A stretch of DNA of 64,000 nt from Paractinoplanes lichenicola (lineage in GTDB: Bacteria > Actinomycetota > Actinomycetes > Mycobacteriales > Micromonosporaceae). The notes beneath the pieces were generated by a model, which was not told the DNA's origin, made no database searches, and worked only from the letters and a program-made list of their open reading frames with translations. This document shows, in pieces, positions 43,829-52,629 of this stretch (its first letter is position 1; each line of letters starts with the position of its first letter). Position numbers and translations under genes: made by a program. The stretch covers positions 496,001 through 560,000 of the forward strand of contig NZ_JAENHO010000008.1 of the NCBI RefSeq assembly GCF_016785085.1, read 5' to 3'.

Positions 43829-44262
43829 TCGCCAGAAATGACTAGATTGTTCATAGGGTGGTGGCCCCCCTAGGCGGGCGGGTTAGGGCTGGTTGGCCAT
43901 GATCATCCGGCTGACGCTGACATAACATCCGCCCTTGAGTGCTATGGCGGTTGGCGCGTTCCCATGTCGAAGAGGCCGCAGCGAACGGCTGAGTGCTGCG
44001 ACGTGTCTTGACGCACGGCAAAGACGTGTCCTGGCGCACTGCGTATTGGTGGGCCAGCCGCTGCGAGAGCGAAGATGGCATGCGCGCGGGTGCCTGGCCG
44101 TCTCGTGCTGCGGTGCCTGGCCGTCTCGTGCTGCGGTGCCTCGCCGTCCCCTGTTGCCGCGCAGGAAAGCGAGCGCGGGCGGCGGGGACGGCGTGCAGGG
44201 CAGCGGGGGCGAGCAGGGGGTGGGCGGAGCCGGGACGGCAGGCGGCGCGGCCCCGTGAGTGG
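43829..44262. repeat. Gene-free stretch with a 23-bp tandem repeat (44091-44159)
   Basis: No frame in these 434 bases has a ribosome site or recognisable product. TGCCTGGCCGTCTCGTGCTG followed by CGG is repeated exactly at 44091 and 44114, and a degenerate third copy begins at 44137. No terminator with a U-tract is visible after the glycosyltransferase gene. I see nothing else. Confidence 0.6.
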
Positions 44263-45669
44263 TCACCAGCCCTGGGGTGGGGCCTCGATGTGGACGGCCT
44301 TCATCACGGTCATTTCGTCGAGTAGTTCCGGGCCGTAGCCGAAGCCCTGGCCGCTGCCTCGGCGGGGGTGGGCGGCGCCGCCCGGGGCCCCGCCGAAGAC
44401 GGCGTTGACCTTGACGGTGCCGGCGGGCAACTGCCGCCAGGCCTGCTGGGCGTGGCTCATCGACGTGGTCAGCACCGACGCGGCCAGGCCGTACGGGTTG
44501 TCGGCGGCCAGCGTCAAGGCCTCCTCGAACGACCCCACAGTCACGACCGGGGCGACCGGCCCGAATGTCTCCTCGCGCACCACGGCCATGTCGTCGGTGC
44601 AGTCGGCCAGCACGGTCGGCGGGTAGTAGGCGCCGGGGCCGGACGGTGCAGTGCCGCCGCGCACGACTCGGGCGCCCGCCTTGACGGCCTGTTGCACCTG
44701 TTCGTCGACGGTGTCGCGCATCCGGCGGTCGACCATCGGGCCGATCTGCGGCGTCCACGTGTCGGCTTCGGCGGCCAGCGCGTCGAGGAAGGCCGGCGCG
44801 ACCGCCTCGTGCACGTAGACGCGTTCGACGGCGACGCAGATCTGGCCCGAGTTGACGAAGGCGCCCAGCGCGACCTGCGACGCGGCCCAGGCCGGGTCGA
44901 CGCCGGCGTCCACGATCACCGGGTCGCTGCCGCCGTTCTCGAGCAGAGCCTTGGCCCCCGTACGGGCGCAGGCCGCGGCGATCGCGCGGCCGGTGGCGGT
45001 CGAGCCGACCTGGGCGACCACGTCGACGGGGGCGGCGGCCAGCGCGGCGCCGACCGGGCCGTCGCCGTTGAGCAGCGTGAGCACGCCGGTGGGGAAGTGC
45101 TCGGTCAGCAGCTGGGCGAGGCGCCAGCCGGTCGCGGGGGTCCGCTCGCTCGGCTTGTAGATCACCGTGTTGCCGGTGACCAGGGCCGCGCCGAGCAGGC
45201 CGCACGACACGGCGACCGGGTCGTTCCAGGGGGTGATCACGGCGATGACGCCGCGCGGCTCGTACGCCATCAGGTCGATCGCCTCGGTGTCGCCGGCCAG
45301 GGACCGGCCCCGATGGGTGGGGCCCAGTTCGGCGTACTGCCGCAGCGTCCCGACGCCGGCCATGATCGATTCCTGCGCGCCGTCGACGGGTTTGCCCATC
45401 TCCGCGGTCATGATCTCGGCCAGCTCGCCGGCCGCCGCGGCCACGGCGTCCGCCGCCGCGTGCAGGGCCGCCGCTCGGGCCGCGGGCGCCGTCCGGGACC
45501 ACTCGGGTGCGGCGGCGCGGGCCGTGCGTACGGCGGTCGCGACATCCTCCTCGGAGGAGACTGCCACCTCGGTCACGGGGGTGTCGTCGGCCGGATTGAG
45601 AACGGTCAGGCGACGGCCGGACCCGCCCGCTCGCCACGCACCGTCCACTTGCTGCAAGACGTGATACAT
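44263..45669 (-). CDS. NAD(P)-dependent aldehyde dehydrogenase
   Basis: A 468-residue enzyme of the ALDH superfamily. VITPWNDPV and NTVIYKPSERTP form the NAD site, GSTATGRAI the Rossmann turn, KALLENGGSDPVIV the catalytic Glu region (ENGG instead of the usual ELGG) and FVNSGQICVAVERVYV the catalytic Cys. EETFGPVAPVV and DNPYGLAASVLT are typical. It oxidises an aldehyde to an acid; the substrate is not evident, although amino-aldehydes are common in this branch. The start may be ATG 45669 or 45693; neither has a ribosome site. The gap to the carbamoyltransferase gene is AT-rich and probably holds both promoters. Confidence 0.88.
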   Translation of the reverse strand: MYHVLQQVDGAWRAGGSGRRLTVLNPADDTPVTEVAVSSEEDVATAVRTARAAAPEWSRTAPAARAAALHAAADAVAAAAGELAEIMTAEMGKPVDGAQESIMAGVGTLRQYAELGPTHRGRSLAGDTEAIDLMAYEPRGVIAVITPWNDPVAVSCGLLGAALVTGNTVIYKPSERTPATGWRLAQLLTEHFPTGVLTLLNGDGPVGAALAAAPVDVVAQVGSTATGRAIAAACARTGAKALLENGGSDPVIVDAGVDPAWAASQVALGAFVNSGQICVAVERVYVHEAVAPAFLDALAAEADTWTPQIGPMVDRRMRDTVDEQVQQAVKAGARVVRGGTAPSGPGAYYPPTVLADCTDDMAVVREETFGPVAPVVTVGSFEEALTLAADNPYGLAASVLTTSMSHAQQAWRQLPAGTVKVNAVFGGAPGGAAHPRRGSGQGFGYGPELLDEMTVMKAVHIEAPPQGW

Positions 45670-45797
45670 GCGGCGGCGCTTGCCCACATGCATCGGCTTG
45701 AAACGTCCGATCGCCGCAGGTCAAACGAACGGATTTTTATTTGTAAGAAGTCAATGATCTCCGACTAAGCGGGGGCGGCAGGGGTACGCGGCCCGCC

Positions 45798-47423
45798 ATG
45801 CGAGTGCTGGGCATCAACGCGATTTTCCATGATCCGGCGGCGGCGCTGCTCGTCGACGGCCGGGTGGTGGCGGCCGCCGAGGAGGAACGTTTCAGCCGCC
45901 GCAAGCACGGCAAACGACCGGTCCCGTACGCCGCCTGGGAGCTGCCCGAGCTGTCCGCCGCCTGGTGCCTGCAGGAGGCCGGCCTGCGCCCGGGCGACCT
46001 CGACGCGGTGGCCTACTCGTTCGACCCGGGGCTGTCGCGCGACGCGGCAAGCCTGGGCCTCGACGACCCGTGGGACCACGTACGGGTCGATTACGCGCGC
46101 CGGGCACCGCAGTTCCTGGCGGCCGCGCTGCCCGGCCTCGACCCCGAGCAGGTGCGGTTCGTGCCGCACCATGTCGCCCACGCCGCCTCGGCCGGGCTCT
46201 CGGTGCCGGAGGACAGCGCGACCCTGGTGCTCGACGGGCGGGGCGAGGTGGCCAGCCATCTGGCGGGCGCGTTCCGCGGCGGCGAGCTCGAGGTGTTCAA
46301 GAGCCAGGAGCTGCCGCACTCGCTCGGCCTGCTCTATGAGGACCTGACCCGCCACCTGGGGTTCCTGCACTCCAGCGACGAATACAAGGTGATGGCCCTG
46401 GCGTCGTACGGGCGCCCGCGGTTTCTTGCCCTGCTCCGCGAGCTGGTGCGGCCCACCGACGACGGTGGCTTCACGGTCGAACGGATCGACTGGGGTGCGC
46501 TGGCCAAGGCCCGTACGGCCGACGGCGAGATGACCGAGCAGCACGCCGACCTGGCCTCGAGCGTGCAGGTGCGGCTCGAGGAGGTGCTGCTCGAGCTGGC
46601 CCGGTGGACGTACGAGGCCGCGGGCGGGCTCAAGACGCTGACCATGGCCGGCGGCACGGCGTTGAACTGCGTGGCCAACGCGCGGATCGCCGACCAGGGG
46701 CCGTTCGACCGGGTGTGGGTGCAGCCGGCCGCGGGGGACTCCGGCACGGCGCTCGGCGCGGCTTTGTCCGTACAGGGAAAGAATGTGCCTTTCGGCAGCG
46801 CCGCGCTCGGTCGTGGGTGGACCGACGACGAGCTGGAAGCGGAGCTACGCCGGGCCGGGCTGCCGTTCAGCCGCCCCGGGTCGATCGCCGCCGAGGCCGC
46901 CAAGGTGCTGGCCGAGAACGGGATCGTGGCCTGGTATCAGGGCCGCAGCGAATACGGCCCGCGCGCGCTGGGGCACCGCTCGCTGCTGGCCCACCCCGGT
47001 GACCAGGACACGCAGACCCGGATGAACGACGTCAAGGGGCGCGAGCAGTTCCGGCCGATCGCGCCGATGGTGCGGGCCGAGCGCTTCGACGACATCTTCA
47101 CCGGCGTCAACCCGAGCCCGTACATGCTCTTCGTGCATCGCGTGAAACCGGAGTGGAAGGACCGCATCCCGGCCGTCACCCACGTCGACGGCACCGCCCG
47201 CGTGCAGACCGTCCACACTGAGACCGAGCCGCTGGTGGCCGAGTTGCTGGCCGAGTTCGAGCGGCTCACCGGCCTGCCCGTGGTCGTCAACACCTCGCTC
47301 AACACGGCCGGCCGGCCCATGGTCGACACCCCGCGCGAGGCCATGGAGCTGTTCGGGTCGGCCCCGGTCGACCTGCTGGCGATGGGGCCGTTCGCGGTGC
47401 ACCGCGCGAAGGCGTTCGCGTGA
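45798..47423 (+). CDS. NodU/CmcH-family carbamoyltransferase
   Basis: A 541-residue protein. The N-terminal Kae1/YrdC-like ATPase fold starts MRVLGINAIFHDPAAALLVD, with FVPHHVAHAASAG giving the metal-binding histidines and MAGGTALNCVANARI the nucleotide loop. The C-terminal domain has YQGRSEYGPRALGHRSLLA, REQFRPIAP and VVNTSLNTAGRPMV. Relatives use carbamoyl phosphate and ATP to O-carbamoylate sugars or antibiotics. It is the first gene of the ten-gene operon and its GTGA stop overlaps the next start. The acceptor is probably the heptose or a glycan made by the following genes. Confidence 0.9.
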   Translation: MRVLGINAIFHDPAAALLVDGRVVAAAEEERFSRRKHGKRPVPYAAWELPELSAAWCLQEAGLRPGDLDAVAYSFDPGLSRDAASLGLDDPWDHVRVDYARRAPQFLAAALPGLDPEQVRFVPHHVAHAASAGLSVPEDSATLVLDGRGEVASHLAGAFRGGELEVFKSQELPHSLGLLYEDLTRHLGFLHSSDEYKVMALASYGRPRFLALLRELVRPTDDGGFTVERIDWGALAKARTADGEMTEQHADLASSVQVRLEEVLLELARWTYEAAGGLKTLTMAGGTALNCVANARIADQGPFDRVWVQPAAGDSGTALGAALSVQGKNVPFGSAALGRGWTDDELEAELRRAGLPFSRPGSIAAEAAKVLAENGIVAWYQGRSEYGPRALGHRSLLAHPGDQDTQTRMNDVKGREQFRPIAPMVRAERFDDIFTGVNPSPYMLFVHRVKPEWKDRIPAVTHVDGTARVQTVHTETEPLVAELLAEFERLTGLPVVVNTSLNTAGRPMVDTPREAMELFGSAPVDLLAMGPFAVHRAKAFA

Positions 47424-48358
47424 GCGCGACCGTCGTCATACCCACGCTCGGCCGGCCCAGCCTGGCCGAGCTGCTCACGGCGCTGGCCCCGGGTGTGGCC
47501 GCGCACGACCTGGAACTGCTGATCGTCGACGACCGGCCCGGCGCACCGCCGCCGCTGGACGTGCCGGGCGTCGTGCTGGCCGGACCCGCGCGAGGGCCGG
47601 CCGCCGCCCGCAACGTCGGCTGGCGGGCGGCCAAGCACGACTGGGTCGCCTTCCTCGACGACGACGTGCGGCCCGACGCCGACTGGGCCGACCGGCTGAT
47701 GGACGACTTGGCCGAGGCCGACGAGCGGGTCGGCGGCGTCCAGGGCGAGCTGCGAGTGCCGCTGCCGCCGGGGCGCCGGCCGACCGACTGGGAGCGGGTG
47801 ACCGCCGGGCTGGCCGAGGGCGCGTGGATCACGGCCGACATGGCGTACCGGCGCGAGGCGCTGGAGCGCTGCGGCGGCTTCGACGAGCGGCTGCCGCGAG
47901 CCTTCCGGGAGGACGCCGAGCTGGCTTACCGCGTACGGGGGCAGGGGTGGACCTTGCGGCGCGGGCGGCGCCGGGTCACGCATCCGGTGCGGCCCGAGAG
48001 CCCCTGGGTCAGCCTGCGCACGCAGCGCGGGAACGCCGACGACGCCCTGCTGCGCCGGCTCTACGGCCCCGGCTGGCGCGAGCGGCTCGACATCCCGCCC
48101 GGCCGTCGCCCGCGGCACGTGGCGATCACGGTCGCCGGCCTGGCCGCGCTGGCCCTCGCCGCCGCCCGCCAGCCGCGCCTGTCCGCCGTGGCCGGGCTGG
48201 TCTGGGCGGCCGGCACGGCGGAGTTCGCCGCGGCCCGCATCGCGCCCGGCCCCCGCGACCCCCGCGAGGTCGCCACCATGCTGGTGACCAGCGCGGCCAT
48301 CCCGCCCGCGGCCACCTGGCACTGGCTACGCGGCTGGTGGAGGTGGCGCGCGCTGTGA
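47420..48358 (+). CDS. Family 2 glycosyltransferase with C-terminal membrane helices
   Basis: A 312-residue protein. ATVVIPTLGRPSLAELLTAL starts the GT-A fold, RGPAAARNVGWRAAK and VAFLDDDVRPDADW give the DxD-type site, and FREDAELAYRVRGQGW the catalytic acid. Near the C-terminus HVAITVAGLAALALAAARQ and following residues form one or two hydrophobic helices, suggesting membrane attachment. GTGA overlap on both sides places it within the operon. Donor and acceptor unknown. Confidence 0.85.
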   Translation: MSATVVIPTLGRPSLAELLTALAPGVAAHDLELLIVDDRPGAPPPLDVPGVVLAGPARGPAAARNVGWRAAKHDWVAFLDDDVRPDADWADRLMDDLAEADERVGGVQGELRVPLPPGRRPTDWERVTAGLAEGAWITADMAYRREALERCGGFDERLPRAFREDAELAYRVRGQGWTLRRGRRRVTHPVRPESPWVSLRTQRGNADDALLRRLYGPGWRERLDIPPGRRPRHVAITVAGLAALALAAARQPRLSAVAGLVWAAGTAEFAAARIAPGPRDPREVATMLVTSAAIPPAATWHWLRGWWRWRAL

Positions 48359-49920
48359 GCGAGCTGTTCGACGCCGTCCTGCTCGACCGGGACGGCACGC
48401 TGATCGTGGACGTGCCCTACAACGGCGATCCCGGCCTGGTCCGGCCGATGCCGGGCGCCCGCGAGGCCCTCGACCGGCTGCGCGCGGCCGGGTTCCGGCT
48501 CGGCGTGGTCACCAACCAGTCCGGCCTGGCCCGCGGCCGCTTCACCGCCGAGCAGCTCGACGCGGTCAACCGCCGCGTGGCGGAGCTGCTCGGGCCGTTC
48601 GACACGTGGCAGATCTGCCCGCACGACGACACCGCCGGCTGCCGCTGCCGCAAACCCGCCCCGGGGCTGGTCGAGGCGGCCGCGGCGGCGCTCGGCACCA
48701 CGCCGGGCCGGTGCGTGATGGTCGGCGACATCGGCCGCGACGTCGAGGCCGCGCAGGCCGCGGGGGCCGCCGCGATCCTCGTGCCGACCCCGGTCACGCT
48801 GCCCGACGAGGTCGCCGCCGCGCCGTTCACCGCCGCGACGCTGGCCGGCGCGGCCGACCTCATCCTGCGGCGGGAATCGCTGGTCACGCCGGGCGCCCGG
48901 CGCGATCGGGCGGGGACGGTGCTGGTCGTGCGGTCCGACTCGGCCGGGGACGTGCTGGTCACCGGGCCCGCCGTCCGGGCGGTCGCGGCCGGCGCCGAGC
49001 GGGTGGTGCTGCTCTGCGGCCCGCGGGGGCGCGCCGCCGCCGAGCTGCTGCCGGGCGTCGACGAGCTCATCGAATGGCGGCTGCCCTGGATCGATCCGCA
49101 GCCCGGCCCGGTCGACCCGGCCGGCATGGCCGCCCTCGTCGAGCGGCTGCGGGCGACCGGCGCGGACGAGGCTGTCGTCTTCACCTCCTTTCACCAGTCG
49201 GCGCTGCCGCTCGCGTTGCTGCTGCGCACGGCCGGGATCGGCCGGATCACCGCGATCAGCGAGGACTATCCGGGCTCGCTGCTCGACGTGCGCCACCGCG
49301 TGCCCGAGGAGCTGCCCGAACCCGAACGGGCCCGCAGCGTGGCCGCCGCCGCCGGGTTCGCGCTGCCCCCGGGCGACGACGGCGGCCTGCGGGTCACCGG
49401 CGCGGCCGTCCCGCGCGGCGATCACGTGGTCGTGCACCCCGGCGCGAGCTGCGAGGCGCGCGCTTGTCCGCCGGAGACGGTCCGCGAGATCGTGGCCGCC
49501 CTGGTCGCGGCCGGTCACCGGGTGCTCGTGACGGCCGGGCCGGACGAGCACCACCTGGCCGCGTACGTGGCCGGGGACATCGCCGAGAAGGCCGGGCGCA
49601 CCTCGATGGCCGAGCTCGCCGCGATCCTGGCCGGGGCGCGGGCGGTGGTCGTGGCCAACACCGGGCCCGCGCACCTGGCCGCCGCCGTCGGCACCCCCGT
49701 CGTCAGCCTCTACGCCCCGACCGTCCCGTACGGGAAATGGGGTCCCTACCGCGTGCCCAACGTCCGCCTCGGCCGGGCCGCCGCGCCCTGCCGGGACACC
49801 CGCGCCACGACCTGCCCGGTCGCCGGCCACCCCTGTCTGTCCACCGTCGAACCCGCGGAGGTGGTGACCGCCGTCGCGCGGATCGCCGCCCCCGCCGAGA
49901 CCTCCGAGGCCGCCGCGTGA
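48355..49920 (+). CDS. GmhB-type phosphatase fused to GT9 heptosyltransferase
   Basis: A 521-residue fusion. Residues 1-170 are HAD-IIIA: AVLLDRDGTLIVDVPYNGDP holds the nucleophile Asp, VVTNQSGLARG the threonine region, and CPHDDTAGCRCRKP the Cys/His zinc site of GmhB, the heptose-1,7-bisphosphate phosphatase. MVGDIGRDVEAA is the last HAD motif. Residues about 185-510 are GT9: VLVVRSDSAGDVLVTGPAVR at the start, VHPGASCEARACP and VVANTGPAHLAAAVGTPVV near the donor site. One protein thus covers a step of ADP-heptose synthesis and a heptosyl transfer. GTGA overlaps on both sides. Confidence 0.88.
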   Translation: MSELFDAVLLDRDGTLIVDVPYNGDPGLVRPMPGAREALDRLRAAGFRLGVVTNQSGLARGRFTAEQLDAVNRRVAELLGPFDTWQICPHDDTAGCRCRKPAPGLVEAAAAALGTTPGRCVMVGDIGRDVEAAQAAGAAAILVPTPVTLPDEVAAAPFTAATLAGAADLILRRESLVTPGARRDRAGTVLVVRSDSAGDVLVTGPAVRAVAAGAERVVLLCGPRGRAAAELLPGVDELIEWRLPWIDPQPGPVDPAGMAALVERLRATGADEAVVFTSFHQSALPLALLLRTAGIGRITAISEDYPGSLLDVRHRVPEELPEPERARSVAAAAGFALPPGDDGGLRVTGAAVPRGDHVVVHPGASCEARACPPETVREIVAALVAAGHRVLVTAGPDEHHLAAYVAGDIAEKAGRTSMAELAAILAGARAVVVANTGPAHLAAAVGTPVVSLYAPTVPYGKWGPYRVPNVRLGRAAAPCRDTRATTCPVAGHPCLSTVEPAEVVTAVARIAAPAETSEAAA

Positions 49921-50837
49921 ACATTCTGCTCTGGCACGTGCACGGCTCCTGGACGACCTCGTTCGTCCAGGGCAAGCACCGCTACCTGATCCCCGTCAAC
50001 GACGCCCGCGACGCCTGGGGCCGGGGGCGGGCCCGCACCTTCGACTGGCCCGCCACGGCCGAGGAGCTGCCGCTCGAGGAGATCCACGACGCCGACGTGG
50101 CGATCGTGCAACGCCCCGAGGAACTGGAACGGGTGCCCAAGGGGGTGCCCGTGATCTATGTGGAGCACAACACGCCCAAGGGCGACGTGCCCAGCACCCG
50201 GCATCCCATGGCCGGCCGCGACGACCTGGTCATCGCCCACGTCACCGACTTCAACGAGCTGATGTGGGACAACGGCGGCACCCGGACGACGGTGATCGAG
50301 CACGGCATCGTCGAACCCAAGGCACGCTGGACCGGCGAGCTCGGCCACTTCGCCGTGGTCACCAACGAGCCCGTACGGCGGCAGCGCGTCACCGGCACCG
50401 ACCTGTTCCCGCGCTTCGCCACCGTGGCGCCGCTGGACGTCTTCGGCATGGGCGTCGAGCGGCTCACCGGAGTCACCCCGTACGAGGATCTGCCCCAGCA
50501 CCGGATGCACGCCGAGGTCGCCCGGCGCCGCGCCTACCTGCACCTGTGCCGCTGGACCTCGCTCGGGCTGAGCCTGATCGAGGCCATGCAGATGGGCATG
50601 CCGATCATCGGGCTGGCCACCACCGAGGCGGTCGTCGCCGTGCCGCCCGACGCCGGGGTGCTCGACACCCGCGTCGCCACCCTGGTCGAGGCCGCCCACT
50701 GGCTGCTCGAGGACGACGCCGCGGCGGCCGCCCTCGGCGCCCGGGCCCGCCAGGTCGCCCTCGCCCGCTACGGGCTGGACCGGTTCCTCGCGGACTGGGA
50801 CCGGCTGCTCGAGGAGGAAACATGCGCATCGCGATGA
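49917..50837 (+). CDS. Glycosyltransferase-like protein (GT-B fold)
   Basis: A 306-residue protein. The N-terminal half begins NILLWHVHGSWTTSFVQGKH and has VIYVEHNTPKGD, like proteins annotated as glycosyltransferases in heptose clusters. The C-terminal half contains HLCRWTSLGLSLIEAMQMGM, the E-x7-E-like donor-binding pattern of GT4 enzymes, then PIIGLATTEAV. The GTG start overlaps the previous stop (GTGA). The end overlaps the next gene by 16 bases. The acceptor is unknown. Confidence 0.75.
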   Translation: MNILLWHVHGSWTTSFVQGKHRYLIPVNDARDAWGRGRARTFDWPATAEELPLEEIHDADVAIVQRPEELERVPKGVPVIYVEHNTPKGDVPSTRHPMAGRDDLVIAHVTDFNELMWDNGGTRTTVIEHGIVEPKARWTGELGHFAVVTNEPVRRQRVTGTDLFPRFATVAPLDVFGMGVERLTGVTPYEDLPQHRMHAEVARRRAYLHLCRWTSLGLSLIEAMQMGMPIIGLATTEAVVAVPPDAGVLDTRVATLVEAAHWLLEDDAAAAALGARARQVALARYGLDRFLADWDRLLEEETCASR

Positions 50838-52030
50838 TCTCGGAACACGCCAGCCCGCTGGCCGCCCTCGGGGGTGTCGACGCGGGCGGCCAGAACTCGC
50901 ACGTCGCCGAGCTGTCCGGGGCGCTCGCGGCGGCCGGGCACCAGATCCGGGTCTACACGCGCCGGGACAGCGCCGAGCAGCCCGACGTGGTGCCGATGGC
51001 CGACGGGATCGACGTCGTGCACGTGCCCGCCGGGCCCGCGACGGCGCTGCCCAAGGACGAGCTGCTGCCGTTCATGGGCGCGTTCGCCGAGTGGCTGGCC
51101 GACGACTGGCGTACGGAGTGGAAGCCGGACGTGGCCCACGCGCACTTCTGGATGAGCGGGCTGGCCGCGGTCACCGCCGGGCGCCGCTGCCACGTGCCGG
51201 TCGTGCAGACCTTCCACGCGCTCGGCTCGGTCAAGCGCCGCCACCAGGGTGCGGCCGACACCAGCCCGCCCCGGCGCGTCGCCTACGAGCGCGAGCTCGG
51301 CCGGGCCGTCGACCGCGTGATCGTGCAGTGCCAGGACGAGGTGCGCGAGCTGGTGCGGCTCGGCGTCCCCCGGGAGCGGATGACGCTCGTGCCCTCCGGG
51401 GTCAACGTCGACCGGTTCCGCCCGGACGGCCCGGCCGTGCCCCGCCCGGCCGGCCGCGCCCGCATCCTCACCGTGGCCCGGCTGGTCGAGCGCAAGGGTG
51501 TCGAGGATCTGATCCGCGCCCTGCCCGCCGTCAAGAACGCCGAGCTGATCGTCGTGGGCGGCCCGCCCGAGGGCGACCTGGACGGCGACCCGTACGCCCG
51601 CCGCCTGCGCCAGCTGGCCGAGACGAGCCGGGTGGCCGGCCGGGTGCTGCTGGCGGGCGCGGTCCCGGCCCACGAGATGCCGCAGTGGTACCGCTCGGCC
51701 GACGTGCTCGCGGCCACACCCTGGTACGAGCCGTTCGGCCTGACCGCGCTGGAGGCCATGGCCTGCGGCGTCCCGGTCGTCGCGACCGCGGTCGGCGGGC
51801 TGGCCGACACGGTGGTCGAGGGGGTCACCGGCGACCTCGTGCCCCCGCGTGACCCGGCCCGGCTCGGCCTGGCCCTGCGCAAGCTGACCGGCGACGACAT
51901 GCGCCGGTTGTCCTACGGCGCGGCCGCCGTCGACCGCGCCCAGTACACGTACGCCTGGCCCCGGATCGCCGAGCGTCTCGCCGAGACGTACGCCGGGCTC
52001 GCCGCGAACACGCCGGAGGTAGTGGCCTGA
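50822..52030 (+). CDS. Family 4 glycosyltransferase
   Basis: A 402-residue GT-B enzyme. MRIAMISEHASPLAALGGVD and GGQNSHVAELSGALAAAGH form the acceptor half; VVQTFHALGSVKRRHQG follows. The donor half has ILTVARLVERKGVEDLI and YEPFGLTALEAMACGVPVVA, the E-x7-E signature of GT4 retaining transferases, close to sucrose-phosphate-synthase and mannosyltransferase-like enzymes. GAGGA lies before the ATG. It ends TGATG with the GmhA gene. Confidence 0.88.
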   Translation: MRIAMISEHASPLAALGGVDAGGQNSHVAELSGALAAAGHQIRVYTRRDSAEQPDVVPMADGIDVVHVPAGPATALPKDELLPFMGAFAEWLADDWRTEWKPDVAHAHFWMSGLAAVTAGRRCHVPVVQTFHALGSVKRRHQGAADTSPPRRVAYERELGRAVDRVIVQCQDEVRELVRLGVPRERMTLVPSGVNVDRFRPDGPAVPRPAGRARILTVARLVERKGVEDLIRALPAVKNAELIVVGGPPEGDLDGDPYARRLRQLAETSRVAGRVLLAGAVPAHEMPQWYRSADVLAATPWYEPFGLTALEAMACGVPVVATAVGGLADTVVEGVTGDLVPPRDPARLGLALRKLTGDDMRRLSYGAAAVDRAQYTYAWPRIAERLAETYAGLAANTPEVVA

Positions 52031-52629
52031 TGGACCCTCTCGACACGCACTTGTCGGCTTTGACCGCGGCCATCGAGCCGTTCCGGGCCCAGGGCGACCG
52101 GCTGGCCCGCTGGGGCGCCGACCTCGCGTGGCACCTCGGTCAGGGCGGCCGTCTGCTCGTGGCGGGCAACGGCGGCAGCGCGGCCGAGGCCCAGCACCTC
52201 GCGGCCGAGCTGGTCGGGCGGCTGCGCGAGGAACGCCGGCCGCTGTCCGCGATCGCGCTCACCCCGGACTCGTCGGCGGTCACCGCGATCGGCAACGACT
52301 ACGGCTTCGACGAGGTCTTCGCCCGGCAGGTGCGGGCCCACGGCCGCCCCGGCGACGTGCTGATCACCCTGTCGACCAGCGGGCGCAGCCCCAACCTGCT
52401 GGCCGCCGTGCGCGCGGCCAAGGAGTGCGGGCTGCGCACGTGGGCGATGACCGGTCTGGACGGGCCGCTGGCCGACGCCTGCGACGAGGCGCTGCGCTGC
52501 CCGTCGCGAGACAGCCAGGTCGTGCAGGAGCTGCACCTCGTCGCGGTCCACCTGATGTGCGAATACCTCGACCGGACCCTGCCGGCGGTCGTCCCTTTCG
52601 TGGGACTCCAGGTGGAGGTCACGGTATGA
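52030..52629 (+). CDS. gmhA: Sedoheptulose-7-phosphate isomerase (GmhA-like SIS protein)
   Basis: A 199-residue SIS-domain protein. LLVAGNGGSAAEAQHLAAEL, the GmhA hallmark, contains the phosphate loop and a metal-binding His. ITLSTSGRSPNLLAA is the second phosphate loop, and QELHLVAVHLMCEYL gives the remaining Gln/His ligands. GmhA converts sedoheptulose 7-phosphate to D-glycero-manno-heptose 7-phosphate, the first step of ADP- or GDP-heptose synthesis. A DiaA-like role is possible for this fold, but the HldE and GmhB neighbours favour GmhA. Confidence 0.88.
   Translation: MDPLDTHLSALTAAIEPFRAQGDRLARWGADLAWHLGQGGRLLVAGNGGSAAEAQHLAAELVGRLREERRPLSAIALTPDSSAVTAIGNDYGFDEVFARQVRAHGRPGDVLITLSTSGRSPNLLAAVRAAKECGLRTWAMTGLDGPLADACDEALRCPSRDSQVVQELHLVAVHLMCEYLDRTLPAVVPFVGLQVEVTV

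Noticed and set aside
43935..44338. Several short plus-strand frames in the gap before the aldehyde dehydrogenase gene.
   Set aside because: They lack ribosome sites, are Arg/Gly-rich, and run into the antisense of the aldehyde dehydrogenase gene.
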